A DNA stretch of 64,000 bases from Calliphora vicina (taxonomy: Eukaryota > Arthropoda > Insecta > Diptera > Calliphoridae). Below are positions 51,135 through 60,375 of this stretch, piece by piece. The DNA lies in assembly GCF_958450345.1 (NCBI RefSeq), contig NC_088783.1, forward strand, positions 86,015,895-86,079,894, in the 5' to 3' direction. The position numbers and the translations under genes were made by a program. How positions within the stretch are numbered: the stretch's first letter is position 1; the number at the start of each line of letters is the position of its first letter. The notes under the pieces were generated by a model that ran no database searches, was not told the DNA's origin, and saw only the letters and a list, made by a program, of their open reading frames with translations.

Positions 51135-52024
51135 GTTGACACACAAGATGTTGCACACAGTGTATTTAAAATTGACAAAATTTTGTGCTTATTGATGAGG
51201 GTCTAGGTAACAGGGAAGCTAAATCTTCGTGCTCACTCTCATGTTTACTGAGACAATTAAAGAGAATAAAAAGCCCATACACATGTATATGGTACATTCC
51301 TATAAGCATTTGTGTACATTGTTTTTATTTTTTCGTGAAAAACATTTAGTAAAAATAATACCAAAAAATCAAAAAATCGTGTTTTCATACAATTTATGTG
51401 GAAATAATCTGCAGAAAAGAAATGTTACCGATTGTGTAATTGTAGGGTAAGAATACGTGTTTTATTGTTGTAGAAATAAAACTATATCGATTTGCACCAA
51501 AATATAATTGCGGTATTCACAATGTAGAGTACTTGACCTTGTAAGGTATTAAAAAAGCACATTTGCCCAAACTAAATACAAAATATAAATGTTTGTCAAT
51601 AAATAGCTCTTCTGCTTTTTTACTAGGCCAAGAGCTCTACATCATGAATACCGCTAATGTATTTTTTTAGATAATTAAATTGTGTACTAGTGTTTGTATG
51701 GAACGAAGTTGTAATAAAACGAATGCTTCTTTGGTTTACTACTTACTAGAACTACTACATTTAACTCACTATAGTCAAGTTTAATTTTTGAAATAGGACC
51801 TCATTGACCAACTCTATTTCTTCGTTTGGGTTCCGAATTCAAAAATTACATATAAAGAACCTCCTCATAGTAGCTACCATCTTTTACAGCTTAGGAGATA
51901 TTCGCATTTGAAAATTAAATTTTCAATATTTTTACCCACCCTACACCAGTTTTTTGATAATAGCGGGTCCAAATGTTACTCGATTTTCTCTTTTTTCTTT
52001 CATTGGATTAACAACAAATGTATA

Positions 52025-52161
52025 TGTCATATTCAGCCCTATTATGAAAAAATATTCCCCGGTAGTTTTTTCCCTTTTCGTTTTTTTAACATAGATTTTG
52101 AATAGGAAAAATAAGAAAAGGGAAAGAAACTCCCGGGGAATTTCTTTTCATAATTGGGCTG
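52025..52161. mobile_element. Palindromic MITE (CAGCCCAATTAT family), copy 1
   Basis: Ends CAGCCCTATTATGAAAAAAT and CATAATTGGGCTG with arms CCCCGGTAGTTTTTTCCC and GGGAAAGAAACTCCCGGGG. A relative with the same ends lies at 59008-59135. Confidence 0.75.
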
Positions 52162-52651
52162 ATTAAGAAATAATTGTTTAAACATCATGACTTCCCGCTA
52201 GCTAGGGGGAAAAAGTACTTTTCTTCTTTTTAAGTTATCTAAAAAATTTCTAAGAAGGTATATAAGAAATTTATACTTTTTGAAAAGCATTTACATATAA
52301 CTACTTTTTGAAATATTTTAATTGAAAAAAATTTAGAATCTTTTATCCATCCAAAAAACGCCTATTTTTTATGTCAAATTCAAATTTAGGGCAATATTAT
52401 GAAAATATAAACTGTTACTGGGATCTGGATTAGTTCCTATGTAATAAATTAAAATAACAGTAAATCAAAATCTGTATGTATTTCCAACGGAGTGATGAAA
52501 TGTATATATAATTTCCAGCTAAATTTGTCTTATATAATGATATTTAATTAATAATAATTCATAAATTGCTACTTTCGTTTCCCTAAAAATATGCAATTCC
52601 TAAAATGTATGTATAAAATAAAGATTTCTTATTTCGGTGCGAACCAATATA

Positions 52652-52791
52652 CACCCTTATCGTGGTTGGCGTAAACGTCATACGCCTACGACAGTTTCGT
52701 ACTAGATTAAAGAAACAGTTTGCATTTTATCTTTAATCTAGTACGAGACAGTCGTAGGCGTAAGACGTTTACGCCAACCACGATAAGGGTG
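52652..52791. mobile_element. Palindromic MITE (CACCCTTATCG family), copy 1
   Basis: A 140-bp nearly perfect palindrome: CACCCTTATCGTGGTTGGCG is answered by the complement ending CGATAAGGGTG. The arms contain GTCGTAGGCG and CTAGATTAAAG. Copies also at 55194-55323 and, truncated, at 60282-60375. Confidence 0.9.
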
Positions 52792-53561
52792 ATAGTTTAA
52801 TTTCTACAACAATAAAACACGTATTCTTTCCCTACAATAACACAATCGGTAACATTTATTTTTTATGGATTATTTGCACATAAATTGTGTGAAAACAAGA
52901 CTCCTTTTAGTAATGTACATACATACACACACGTATGCACGCATATACGAATAAATTGCTTAGAGTTGAGAATAATATGTAATATGTGCTCTGAGTATAA
53001 AAAGTTCTCTGAGCATAAGTGGCAGTAGCCGTACTGCCATCGGTAAATTTTTCACTGGCAGTACAATGTATGGCTGTGCAACATCTTTATATATTTATAG
53101 TCTTTGATACTACGCTAGTATAGTATACAAATCCTATGTCTGTCAGGGCTATTAACGTACAATCAAAGACTTCCTAAATCTTTAAACAACAGCTGTATTG
53201 TATAAAATTAAATTTGTAAATAAACTTGAAACAACTAATAAAAGTTTTGTATGGGAAAAAAATCGAGTTGATTTTTTTTTTAAATAGTTTACAATGCATC
53301 ACACTATTCAGAGTTAATTCTCAAATTGTTTATTGACGGCCAAAAATGCATTATAAATAAACGCTTTGCTAAATCTCTGCTAAGCCTAATCGGTCTGCTA
53401 GTTGGTTTGCTTGCTAGTTTTTACTATTTTTACTAGCTCTCTGGAGCTTTTCAATACAAAAAATAAAGAACATACTGAATCTGTCAGTTTAAAAAATATT
53501 TTTGATTTACAATGATACAACAACGTTGGTTGTGAATTGGACAATTGTTAAATATTTTTGT

Positions 53562-53648
53562 TTGTTTGTAAATGAGGACAAAAGTTACCGTATGATCAAA
53601 TAATGACTATACAATTCGGCTGCACATTTATGTGTTCTGATCAAATAA
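53562..53648 (+). ncRNA. Box C/D snoRNA-like, type A copy 4
   Basis: Box C ATGAGGA (53572-53578), AAAGTTACCGT before the ATGA D' candidate, box D CTGA (53637-53640), 74 nt before the splice AG at 53714. One base shorter than copies 2 and 3 in the TTCGGC region. It is separated from copy 3 by the 3-kb transposon cluster. Confidence 0.7.
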
Positions 53649-53819
53649 ATACACAATTTATTATTTATACATTTTTAGAATACAATAATTTAATTATTTT
53701 ATTATTCTTTACAGATAAAAAAAAACTGGAGGATTAAAAACTACATATATGTATGTATGTAAAATTAGGTATGTTTGGAAATACAAATAACACTTTATTA
53801 CTTTATGTGTATCTTTTGG

Positions 53820-53887
53820 TTAGTGATGATATTAATTGGTCCGTGTTTATGAATTTATTTTGATTATAAACTTCCAATTACTGAAAA
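53820..53887 (+). ncRNA. U18-like box C/D snoRNA, type B copy 1
   Basis: Box C GTGATGA (53823-53829), then TTGGTCCGTGTTT directly before ATGA (D'), then box D CTGA (53881-53884). The 13-nt guide is perfectly complementary to the conserved 28S rRNA segment AAACACGGACCAA. The base five nucleotides before D' pairs with the A in AAACA, as expected for a 2'-O-methyl-A guide. Vertebrate U18 (SNORD18) carries the same guide by my recollection. The annotated downstream acceptor is 400 nt away, but TTTCAG at 53,949 would be 65 nt away and could mark an extra exon. Confidence 0.82.
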
Positions 53888-54496
53888 ACTAAATAAATTG
53901 TTCACTTCAAAACTCAAGTTGTGTGTGTATGCATGCTATTGCATTTCAGTCGAATGGATTGGGATGTAAAAAGTAATTATTTTTAAATGAAAAAAATTAA
54001 AATGCAACAACTGTGTAAAGAATAGGACAAATATTTTATGAAAAATAATTTCGAACGGAATCGACAAAATTACTGCGTTTTATTATAGTTATTATTATTT
54101 TTAAAATCTATTTAAATGTCAAATTTTGTTTAATAATAGATCTTGGAAATTTGTCGAATTTCATCACAATTTTGTAAATTTGGAAATCGATCGGCATTTA
54201 TCTGTTTAATGATTTTTTTTTCTAAAACAAAAATTACTATTTTTAATATTTATTTTATGAAATGAATCTTTGTTTTTCTTTTAGCTAAACTTTGGCAACA
54301 ACAAACATGTGCATGGATAGATATTATAAAAATGTAAGTTCAATTTTTAAAACAATTCTGTAAATTAGAAAACATAAACAAGAGCACAAATAGTTTGTTC
54401 TTCAAATTTAATAAACTTCATATTTTATGCAAATTGAGATCTTGTTGGATTGATTAACTTGATTGTGATTTTCATTTGAATTTTGTATTTTTTTTC

Positions 54497-54565
54497 TTTC
54501 TGATGATATTAATTGGTCCGTGTTTATGAATTTATATTGATTTAAAATTCTCCAATTACTGATAA
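54497..54565 (+). ncRNA. U18-like box C/D snoRNA, type B copy 2
   Basis: Box C core TGATGA (54501-54506), the same TTGGTCCGTGTTT guide and ATGA D', box D CTGA (54559-54562), 89 nt before the splice AG at 54651. In every type B copy TAATTGG just after box C is complementary to CCAATTA (or CCAATTG in copy 4) just before box D. Confidence 0.82.
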
Positions 54566-54795
54566 AACATAAAAAACAAAGAATATACTTACTATATGTA
54601 TAATTATTTTATTATGAAAAATATTTATTGTTTCTTTTTTTATTATTTTAGATTTTCTGTTATGCGTATTTATATTGTATTGCAATACAACCATTGTGAA
54701 TCTAATAAATAATGTAAGTTTAAAGTGTTTTCCCACATATGTATATTTATATATAAATTTGAAATAAAATTAAATAATTAAGTAAAAGCTTAGAA

Positions 54796-54865
54796 CATAA
54801 TGATGATATTAATTGGTCCGTGTTTATGAATTTAAATTGATTTAAAATTCTCCAATTACTGATAC
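54796..54865 (+). ncRNA. U18-like box C/D snoRNA, type B copy 3
   Basis: Box C ATGATGA (54800-54806), identical guide and D', box D CTGA (54859-54862). The distance to the splice AG (120 nt) is stretched by a tandem duplication of about 43 bp at 54,880-54,955; without it the spacing would be near 77 nt. Confidence 0.82.
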
Positions 54866-55096
54866 AAAAAAAGATGAAAAAAATTATAATTTTTTTATTT
54901 TAAGTTTATTATGAAAATTATAATTTTTTTATTTTAAGTTTATTATGAAAATTATATTTATTGTTTCCTTTATTTTATTTCAGATTTTGTGGTTATACGT
55001 ATATCCATGGTGTTACAATACAATAATCGTAGACCTAATTAATAATGTAAGTTTTAAATTTTTTTTCACACACTTATAGTAATAAAAAAGAAATTA

Positions 55097-55166
55097 TATA
55101 ATGATGATATTAATTGGTCCGTGTTTATGAATTTGAATTGATTTTAATTCCTCCAATTGCTGATTT
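55097..55166 (+). ncRNA. U18-like box C/D snoRNA, type B copy 4
   Basis: Box C ATGATGA (55101-55107), identical guide TTGGTCCGTGTTT and ATGA, box D CTGA (55160-55163). The intron downstream is enlarged by a palindromic MITE (55194) and further repeats, so the normal spacing to the splice site is lost. Confidence 0.8.
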
Positions 55167-55193
55167 TATAACTCAATAATAATCACCCTTATC

Positions 55194-55323
55194 GTGGTTG
55201 GCGTAAACGTCATACGCCTACGATAGTTTCGTACTAGATTAAAGAAACAGTCTGCATTTTTTCTTTAATCTTGTACGAAACAGTCGTAGGCGTATGACGT
55301 TTACGCCAACCACGATAAGGGTG
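55194..55323. mobile_element. Palindromic MITE (CACCCTTATCG family), copy 2
   Basis: 130-bp near-perfect palindrome, closely similar to copy 1. AATAAT flanks both sides and may include the target duplication. It lies 30 nt downstream of type B copy 4. Confidence 0.9.
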
Positions 55324-55729
55324 AATAATTTCGACTGCTTATAATTTTCTTATACTATGGCTTGTATTCATAAAAGTTTTATGTTTACAGATCTCGCAAG
55401 CTGTCAAATAAATGGATGAGGGTGCATACAAATTAAAAAAAAAGAGTACATAAATTAAAGAGTTTAATTTCTATATAGTTAAGAACAGCAAACATATCTA
55501 TGAAATTCTCACATATCGCACCCAGTTTAAAAGTGACACAACTCGAAATTTTTATAATAAAACTAACTTTTCAAAACGGTCCGTTTACACTAATCTGCTT
55601 CCTCTTACGAATATTAGTTTCTGAGATATCATAAAAAAAACAAATCGACTTATTTGGAGTTGTGTTGATTTGTTTTTGACAAAACAACTAAATTCCACTT
55701 AAGTTGTTTTGTCAAAAGTTCACAGATAG

Positions 55730-55984
55730 TATGGCTGACTTCATAAACGCATTTTGCAAAGCAACACTGCAATGCATAGTGTTCATAAACGCAATAGATT
55801 TTGTTTTGGCAATGTCGCAAGTTCATTATTGTATGGCAATGCTTGTCCAGCCGCAGCATCTGTCAAATTTGTGAACTGTTTTTATTTATGATTCTTTACA
55901 AAACATTTATGCGTTCATGAATGTCACAAAGTATTGCTTTGCCTAGTAATTGCTTTGCATTACTGCGTTTATGAAGTCGGCCTA
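55730..55984. mobile_element. MITE with CTTCATAAACGCA inverted ends
   Basis: GCTGACTTCATAAACGCATT at the left and GCGTTTATGAAGTCGGC at the right, with TTTGCAAAGCAA-type subterminal repeats. About 255 bp, non-coding, within a host-gene intron. Confidence 0.7.
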
Positions 55985-56705
55985 TATACCCACCATTTTA
56001 TGTGATAATAAAATATTTTTCTGATATGTTAGGGATCGATCCTCACAAAAGTTGGTAGAAATATCAGATCTAAGGTTCATATAAAACTAGTTTATATTCA
56101 ATTTCATCACGATATTAAATTATTATAAGGCAATCATGAATGTTCAAGTCATTTTCTGAGAGGGGGCTTGTATGGGTGACATACAGTATTCCGGGGGTAT
56201 ATTTATTTTTATTTTATTGATTTCAATACATAAATGCCTATATATATATTTGTATGGGGGTTAGGTGAAATCATAGACCGATATTGCCCATTTTCAATAC
56301 CATACAATCCTTAGCAACTAGTTGATAACACCCTTGGCAGGGTTGAAAATGCATTCCAATTTGCCAATTGTTTAAATTACTTTTTAATGTATTCTTTGAA
56401 TTATAAATTTACTCTCATTTCCTTCTATAACATTTCGGTGTAGTGTTGAAATTCAGATTTTGTCCCCCCGACAATTCAACGAATATTTGGGAATGTCAGG
56501 CGTTACTGCATCAGCGACATGAAATATTCACATGTAAAAACAATTTGTTTTTCAGAACAAAAGCAATAAATAATAGTTAAATAGTGTATTGACAATTTTT
56601 AATTTATGTAAACTCTTTTTTTTTTAAATTTACAATAATATTGAGGAGAGAGAGTGTATCAATGAGGTGAGTTGTTTACCAATGTATACTTATTTATCCA
56701 TTATA

Positions 56706-56786
56706 TTTTATGATGATAATATTTATTTATGTCTTCTTTTCCCGACATAATATATATTTTTGATGATAATATCAAAACTGATTATA
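56706..56786 (+). ncRNA. Box C/D snoRNA-like, type C copy 1
   Basis: Box C ATGATGA (56710-56716), an internal C' TGATGA (56761-56766) and box D CTGA (56778-56781). Between them TTATGTC-loop-GACATAA can form a 7-bp hairpin. GTCTTCTTTTCCCG (56731-56744) could also pair with 28S rRNA CGGGGAAAGAAGAC with one G-U. No clear D' box. A second copy is in the next intron. Confidence 0.65.
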
Positions 56787-57114
56787 TAAACAAGTAATAT
56801 TGTAGTTAAAGATGATATAAAGTTTTATTTATAAATGTGTATTTAATTAAAAATATACTACGACATGACAACAGTCAAATTATAATTGTCAGTATATATC
56901 AAGACATATTTTGAGACATTTTTAAAAACTATTTTACTTGTTTACTATCAAAAAGGATAATATTGAATTTTAATTTGATTTTATTAAAATAATTAATTTT
57001 GTTTTTTTTACAGCTGTCTTACAGTCTTATAAAATTGGCCAACCTATTTCGGAAATTCAGAAAGGTAAGTGTGTGCTACCAACAAAACTTTTTATTTATA
57101 ATACATAGTGGCTA

Positions 57115-57200
57115 TTTTATGATGATAATATTTATTTATGTCTTCTTTTCCCGACATAAATTATATATTTTTGATGATAATATCAATTCTGAATATAAAA
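57115..57200 (+). ncRNA. Box C/D snoRNA-like, type C copy 2
   Basis: Box C ATGATGA (57119-57125), C' TGATGA (57172-57177), box D CTGA (57189-57192). The hairpin and GTCTTCTTTTCCCG (57140-57153) are preserved. Downstream the intron contains extra sequence (57,300-57,560) with CTAATTCGATTCGAAAGGAA, part of which recurs in the next intron. Confidence 0.65.
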
Positions 57201-57899
57201 GTAAACAAGTAAAATGAAATGATAGTATGGAGTAGTTGCTTTTTAAAGGCTTCATTCAAATTATTTTGGCCTTACAACAAACATCGTTTTTAAATTAACT
57301 TTAATTAAACAGGTGATCTTAGAATTTCGGAATGTTCACCCATGGCAGAAAAATAGTTAATCTGGGGGTTACTCCCTAATTCGATTCGAAAGGAAATCTT
57401 TTTGAAATACAATGTTTTTATCACACATTTTCGTTTTCGGATTGAGTAGCTGAAATTACAATCCGACTCCTCGAAATCGTTATGGAACTTTAATTCAACT
57501 CGAAAGAAAAAAGTTTTGAACAAATGTGTACATATGCATACAAATATTTCTTCATTTTCGAATCGAATTAACGTAAGCGTCTAATTTATGTTGGCTAACA
57601 GCTAGCTGACTGAGTAATATTGCTAGTTTAGGGAAATAAAAAACTATTTTACTTGTTTAATTTTATAAAATAAAAGTAATTAAATCTGAATTTGATTTTA
57701 TAAATTAATTATTCGTTTATTTTACAGATTTGCTCTTTAAAGGAAAGGATTTTTCTACTTACAGTTAATTACAGGTAAGAATAATACATGCACTTTAAAT
57801 ATCAGAGAGGGGTTTACTCCGTAATTCGATATCACACAAATTTTCATTGTCGAATCGAGTTACAAAGTAAATCCACAGGCTATAAAATAGACAAAATTT

Positions 57900-57962
57900 A
57901 CACTAAGTGAAGAGTCCTTTGCTCAAGCTTATTTTCAAATTCTGACTGAAAACTTCTGAATG
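57900..57962 (+). ncRNA. Weak box C/D candidate in the last host intron
   Basis: GTGAAGA (57907-57913) is one base off box C, and CTGA occurs at 57942, 57946 and 57956. Found only because every other intron holds a snoRNA. No second copy supports it. Confidence 0.25.
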
Positions 57963-58669
57963 TTTGCTTATCATTTTGATTAATTATATTTTTTTTTCAT
58001 TTGCAGGTATGATATAATGATTTCAGGAAATGTGATGCAGAGACCATTAATTTGTTCAACGTTGTTCAGTTTTTCATTTTATTTTACAAAAAAAATATGT
58101 AAACAAAAATAAAATAAAAAATTTTTTTAAAAAAAAACGTGTATTTGTATTTTTACTTATTTATTATTAAAGGCTAATATTCCAAGCCAAGGCGTGCTGT
58201 GCCCCTCGTTATAATATTCAACATTAATTGTATTTCTCCGTATGATTCCATGGACAAACCTGGAATGATATTGAACAAATGTTAACATAAATAATATAAT
58301 TTTAGGTCCGAGTTTTTCATATCATATCCGTTTGTAACATATCAAAATATTGGTCGTAGCACCAAAAAGTATACAGGCATGTCACACAATTTGTTCGGAA
58401 TGGTTTCAATCCGTAAATTTTATTCCGATCGATTTCGTATTGTGTTACTCAATTCTGTGTAAATCGATTCCAAAACTCTATGCATGGAAATTCGAAAATA
58501 ATTTCTTTAGAATCAAATTACATATTAACCCGCTAGTTTTTTATAAAATGTCTAAGAAAAGTCAAAAGGTTTTTGTTTTTGGCATTTCTCGAATAGGAGT
58601 GAAGTTGGCTTCGCAATTCTTTTACAGTATGAACCATAGATTAATACACATACATAGATCGGAAACTAT

Positions 58670-58905
58670 GGGTGTGTTCGTAAATTCAGTAAGATTGCAT
58701 CACTGCAGCAAATTAAAAGTTTAGCGTTCGAAAAAGCATATTTGCGATTATTGCTTTACGTCAAACGTTTTTTAATGCAAATTGTTGGCAGTGATGCCCC
58801 AAATTTGTGCAACCAATGCATCATTAAGTTATATGTTGCAAAAGTTTGCAGGTCGTGGCATCAGTGATGCACAAATTTACTGCATTTACGAACACATCCT
58901 ATGCT
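58670..58905. mobile_element. MITE with GTTCGTAAAT ends
   Basis: GGGTGTGTTCGTAAATTCAG at the left and CTGCATTTACGAACACATCC at the right. Fragments of the same family occur near 23,865-23,910 and 59,618-59,660. Confidence 0.7.
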
Positions 58906-59007
58906 GTCATAGACCAAACTCACTCAGCAGTTAAGCATGTAGTCAATGTATCCCTTAAAGACAGTAATTGTCACAAATGTCTTATCACTTGGCTGACTCC
59001 ACTTTAT

Positions 59008-59135
59008 CAGCCCAATTATTAATAAAAATTCCCCGGGAGTTTTTTCCCTTTTCTCATTTTTCCTATTCAAATTCAATGGGAAAAAACTCCCGGGGAACAA
59101 ACTCCCTCGGAATTTTTTATTCATAATTGGGCTGT
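59008..59135. mobile_element. Palindromic MITE (CAGCCCAATTAT family), copy 2
   Basis: CAGCCCAATTAT and ATAATTGGGCTG ends with CCCCGGGAGTTTTTTCCC and GGGAAAAAACTCCCGGGG arms, as at 52025-52161. Confidence 0.8.
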
Positions 59136-60069
59136 ATATATTTTGGTCATTTGACACGTATGTGCTCTTTGTAGTGCAGAGAGAAGATAATTGAAGTAAT
59201 CTAGCCTGAAGACAATTGCCACTTAAGTGTCCTTAAGTAATCTGGAGTGTAGTCACTTTAAACTTTTTGTGAGTAATTCGTACAAATTGTGTTGATATAA
59301 TTTTCATACAGTTTATTTTTGCTGAAGTATTGTATATTCGGCTAACGCAGTTCCGATTACTAACCTAGCTATGTCGAGAAGTTTAGACCATGTTAAAAAT
59401 GTATCTTAAGATATTGACATCGCTTGAGCATTTGTCAAGGCTAATGACCTGTTGTAAAAAACAGTATCACTAGACTAGGCAATAGCTCTCCCTATCCGCC
59501 ACCTGGGACGCGTCCGATGGGAGACTGAGAACTCCACACGGAGTGTCTCTTAGTAACCTATGCTGGGGCCAAATTACAGCATTCGTGATCGAATGAGCTA
59601 TCGTATCGAAAAATAGGGTACGTTCGTAAATGCAGTAGTTGTGCATCACTACAGCATAATTAACGTCAAATGTTCAAAAATGCATCACTTGGCAGCACTG
59701 ATTTATATCAAATATTTTTTTTAAAAGTAAAACGAACATTTCTTTCGGAATGAAACCACTAACAGATTTCAAAGAGGAATTGATATTTGTTTGTAATTAT
59801 TTATTTTTCTTAAAATTTTAATCTATTTCTGTACCAAAAACTTCACTTTTGTTTTAATATAAAAAACGCTATCAAATTAAAATCAGAAATACTGAATTAT
59901 TAAATATTTTTGGAATTAATAAATTACATGGAATCTGAAGGGCCTAAACGAAATCGTTCGGAATAAAAACTATGGAATTGAAACCATTCCGAACGAAATG
60001 TGTGACATGTCTGATAGTTCCGAGGAAGATTTTACGCAAAGCGAATTCATACCAGGTGGTGTCAGTTCT

Positions 60070-60255
60070 ACAAAAAACAACAATTGGTCTTAACAAATGT
60101 CAAAAACCCAAAATGAAAAATTAAAGAAATAAGTATTTTAACTTAATATAGTGTAGATATGTAGATATTTAAATATAAAAACAAGCTTTGACAATTGTTA
60201 GAACCAAAAAGCGAAAAAAAGTTATCAGCTGTTTCACTGACTCCACCTTGATTTT
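60070..60255 (+). repeat. Copy of the 18.8-kb dispersed repeat block
   Basis: TTGGTCTTAACAAATGTCAA, AACAAGCTTTGACAATTG, TATCAGCTGTTTCACTGACT and CCACCTTG match 18,780-19,040 with a deletion of the middle. Confidence 0.65.
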
Positions 60256-60281
60256 ACGTTTAATATTCAAAAATTAATAAT

Positions 60282-60375
60282 CACCCTTATCGTCATACGC
60301 CTACGACAATTTTCGTACTAGATTAAAGATAAAATGCAAACTTGTTCTTTAATCTAGTACGAAACTGTCGTAGGC
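60282..60375. mobile_element. Truncated palindromic MITE (CACCCTTATCG family), copy 3
   Basis: Left arm begins CACCCTTATCG but lacks the GGTTGGCGTAAACG segment. The right arm stops at GTCGTAGGC (60375), where B9D1 coding sequence begins. The right end of the element is missing. Confidence 0.85.

Larger units (their letters stand above)
50048..53151. mobile_element. 3.1-kb inverted-repeat composite element
   Basis: TAGCCCTGACAGA at the left is matched exactly by TCTGTCAGGGCTA at the right. Inside, a second pair of inverted repeats of about 110 bp (~51,370-51,483 and ~52,800-52,910) shares GTTACCGATTGTGT and ATACGTGTTTTATTGTTGTA. It also contains a hAT element, a small palindromic element and two MITEs. 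The flanking TTA could be a 3-bp duplication. This cluster largely accounts for the 4-kb length of this host intron. Confidence 0.55.
46450..58115 (+). ncRNA. Non-coding snoRNA host gene, at least 14 exons
   Basis: Exons inferred from AG/GT sites: 46450-46540, 46746-46795, 47333-47364, 48405-48492, 49263-49356, 49576-49655, 53715-53768, 54285-54333, 54652-54713, 54984-55046, ~56556-56666, 57014-57064, 57728-57774, 58007-~58115. The last is followed by AATAAA-like signals. The exons are short (mostly 30-110 nt), full of stops in every frame, and have no protein similarity I recognise. Twelve of the thirteen introns contain a box C/D snoRNA-like unit and the last has a weak candidate. Where no insertion intervenes, the D box ends about 75-90 nt before the 3' splice site, close to the spacing used by intron-encoded C/D snoRNAs. 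This is the architecture of UHG-type host genes, whose spliced RNA is a by-product. The 5' end was not found. The gene starts about 4.2 kb downstream of nonA on the same strand. Confidence 0.8.
58374..60013. mobile_element. 1.6-kb inverted-repeat element with nested MITEs
   Basis: CAGGCATGTCACACAATTTG with GTTCGGAATGGTTTCAAT at the left is answered at the right by ATTGAAACCATTCCGAAC and TGTGTGACATGTCTG. It contains the MITEs at 58670-58905 and 59008-59135 and a GC-richer patch at 59,480-59,580 that I cannot classify. The open frame at 58350-58724 has no motif support. Confidence 0.7.

Noticed and set aside
46450..58115. Protein-coding gene across the host exons
   Set aside because: All exons contain stops in every frame and the exon sequences drift, while the intronic units are conserved.
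42074..58115. nonA and the snoRNA host gene as one transcript
   Set aside because: nonA exon 5 ends with a stop and has a plausible polyadenylation signal near 42,745. I see no splice link, although I cannot exclude readthrough without transcripts.
58350..58724. 124-codon open frame as a gene
   Set aside because: It spans the terminal inverted repeat and a nested MITE of a transposon and has no recognisable domain.
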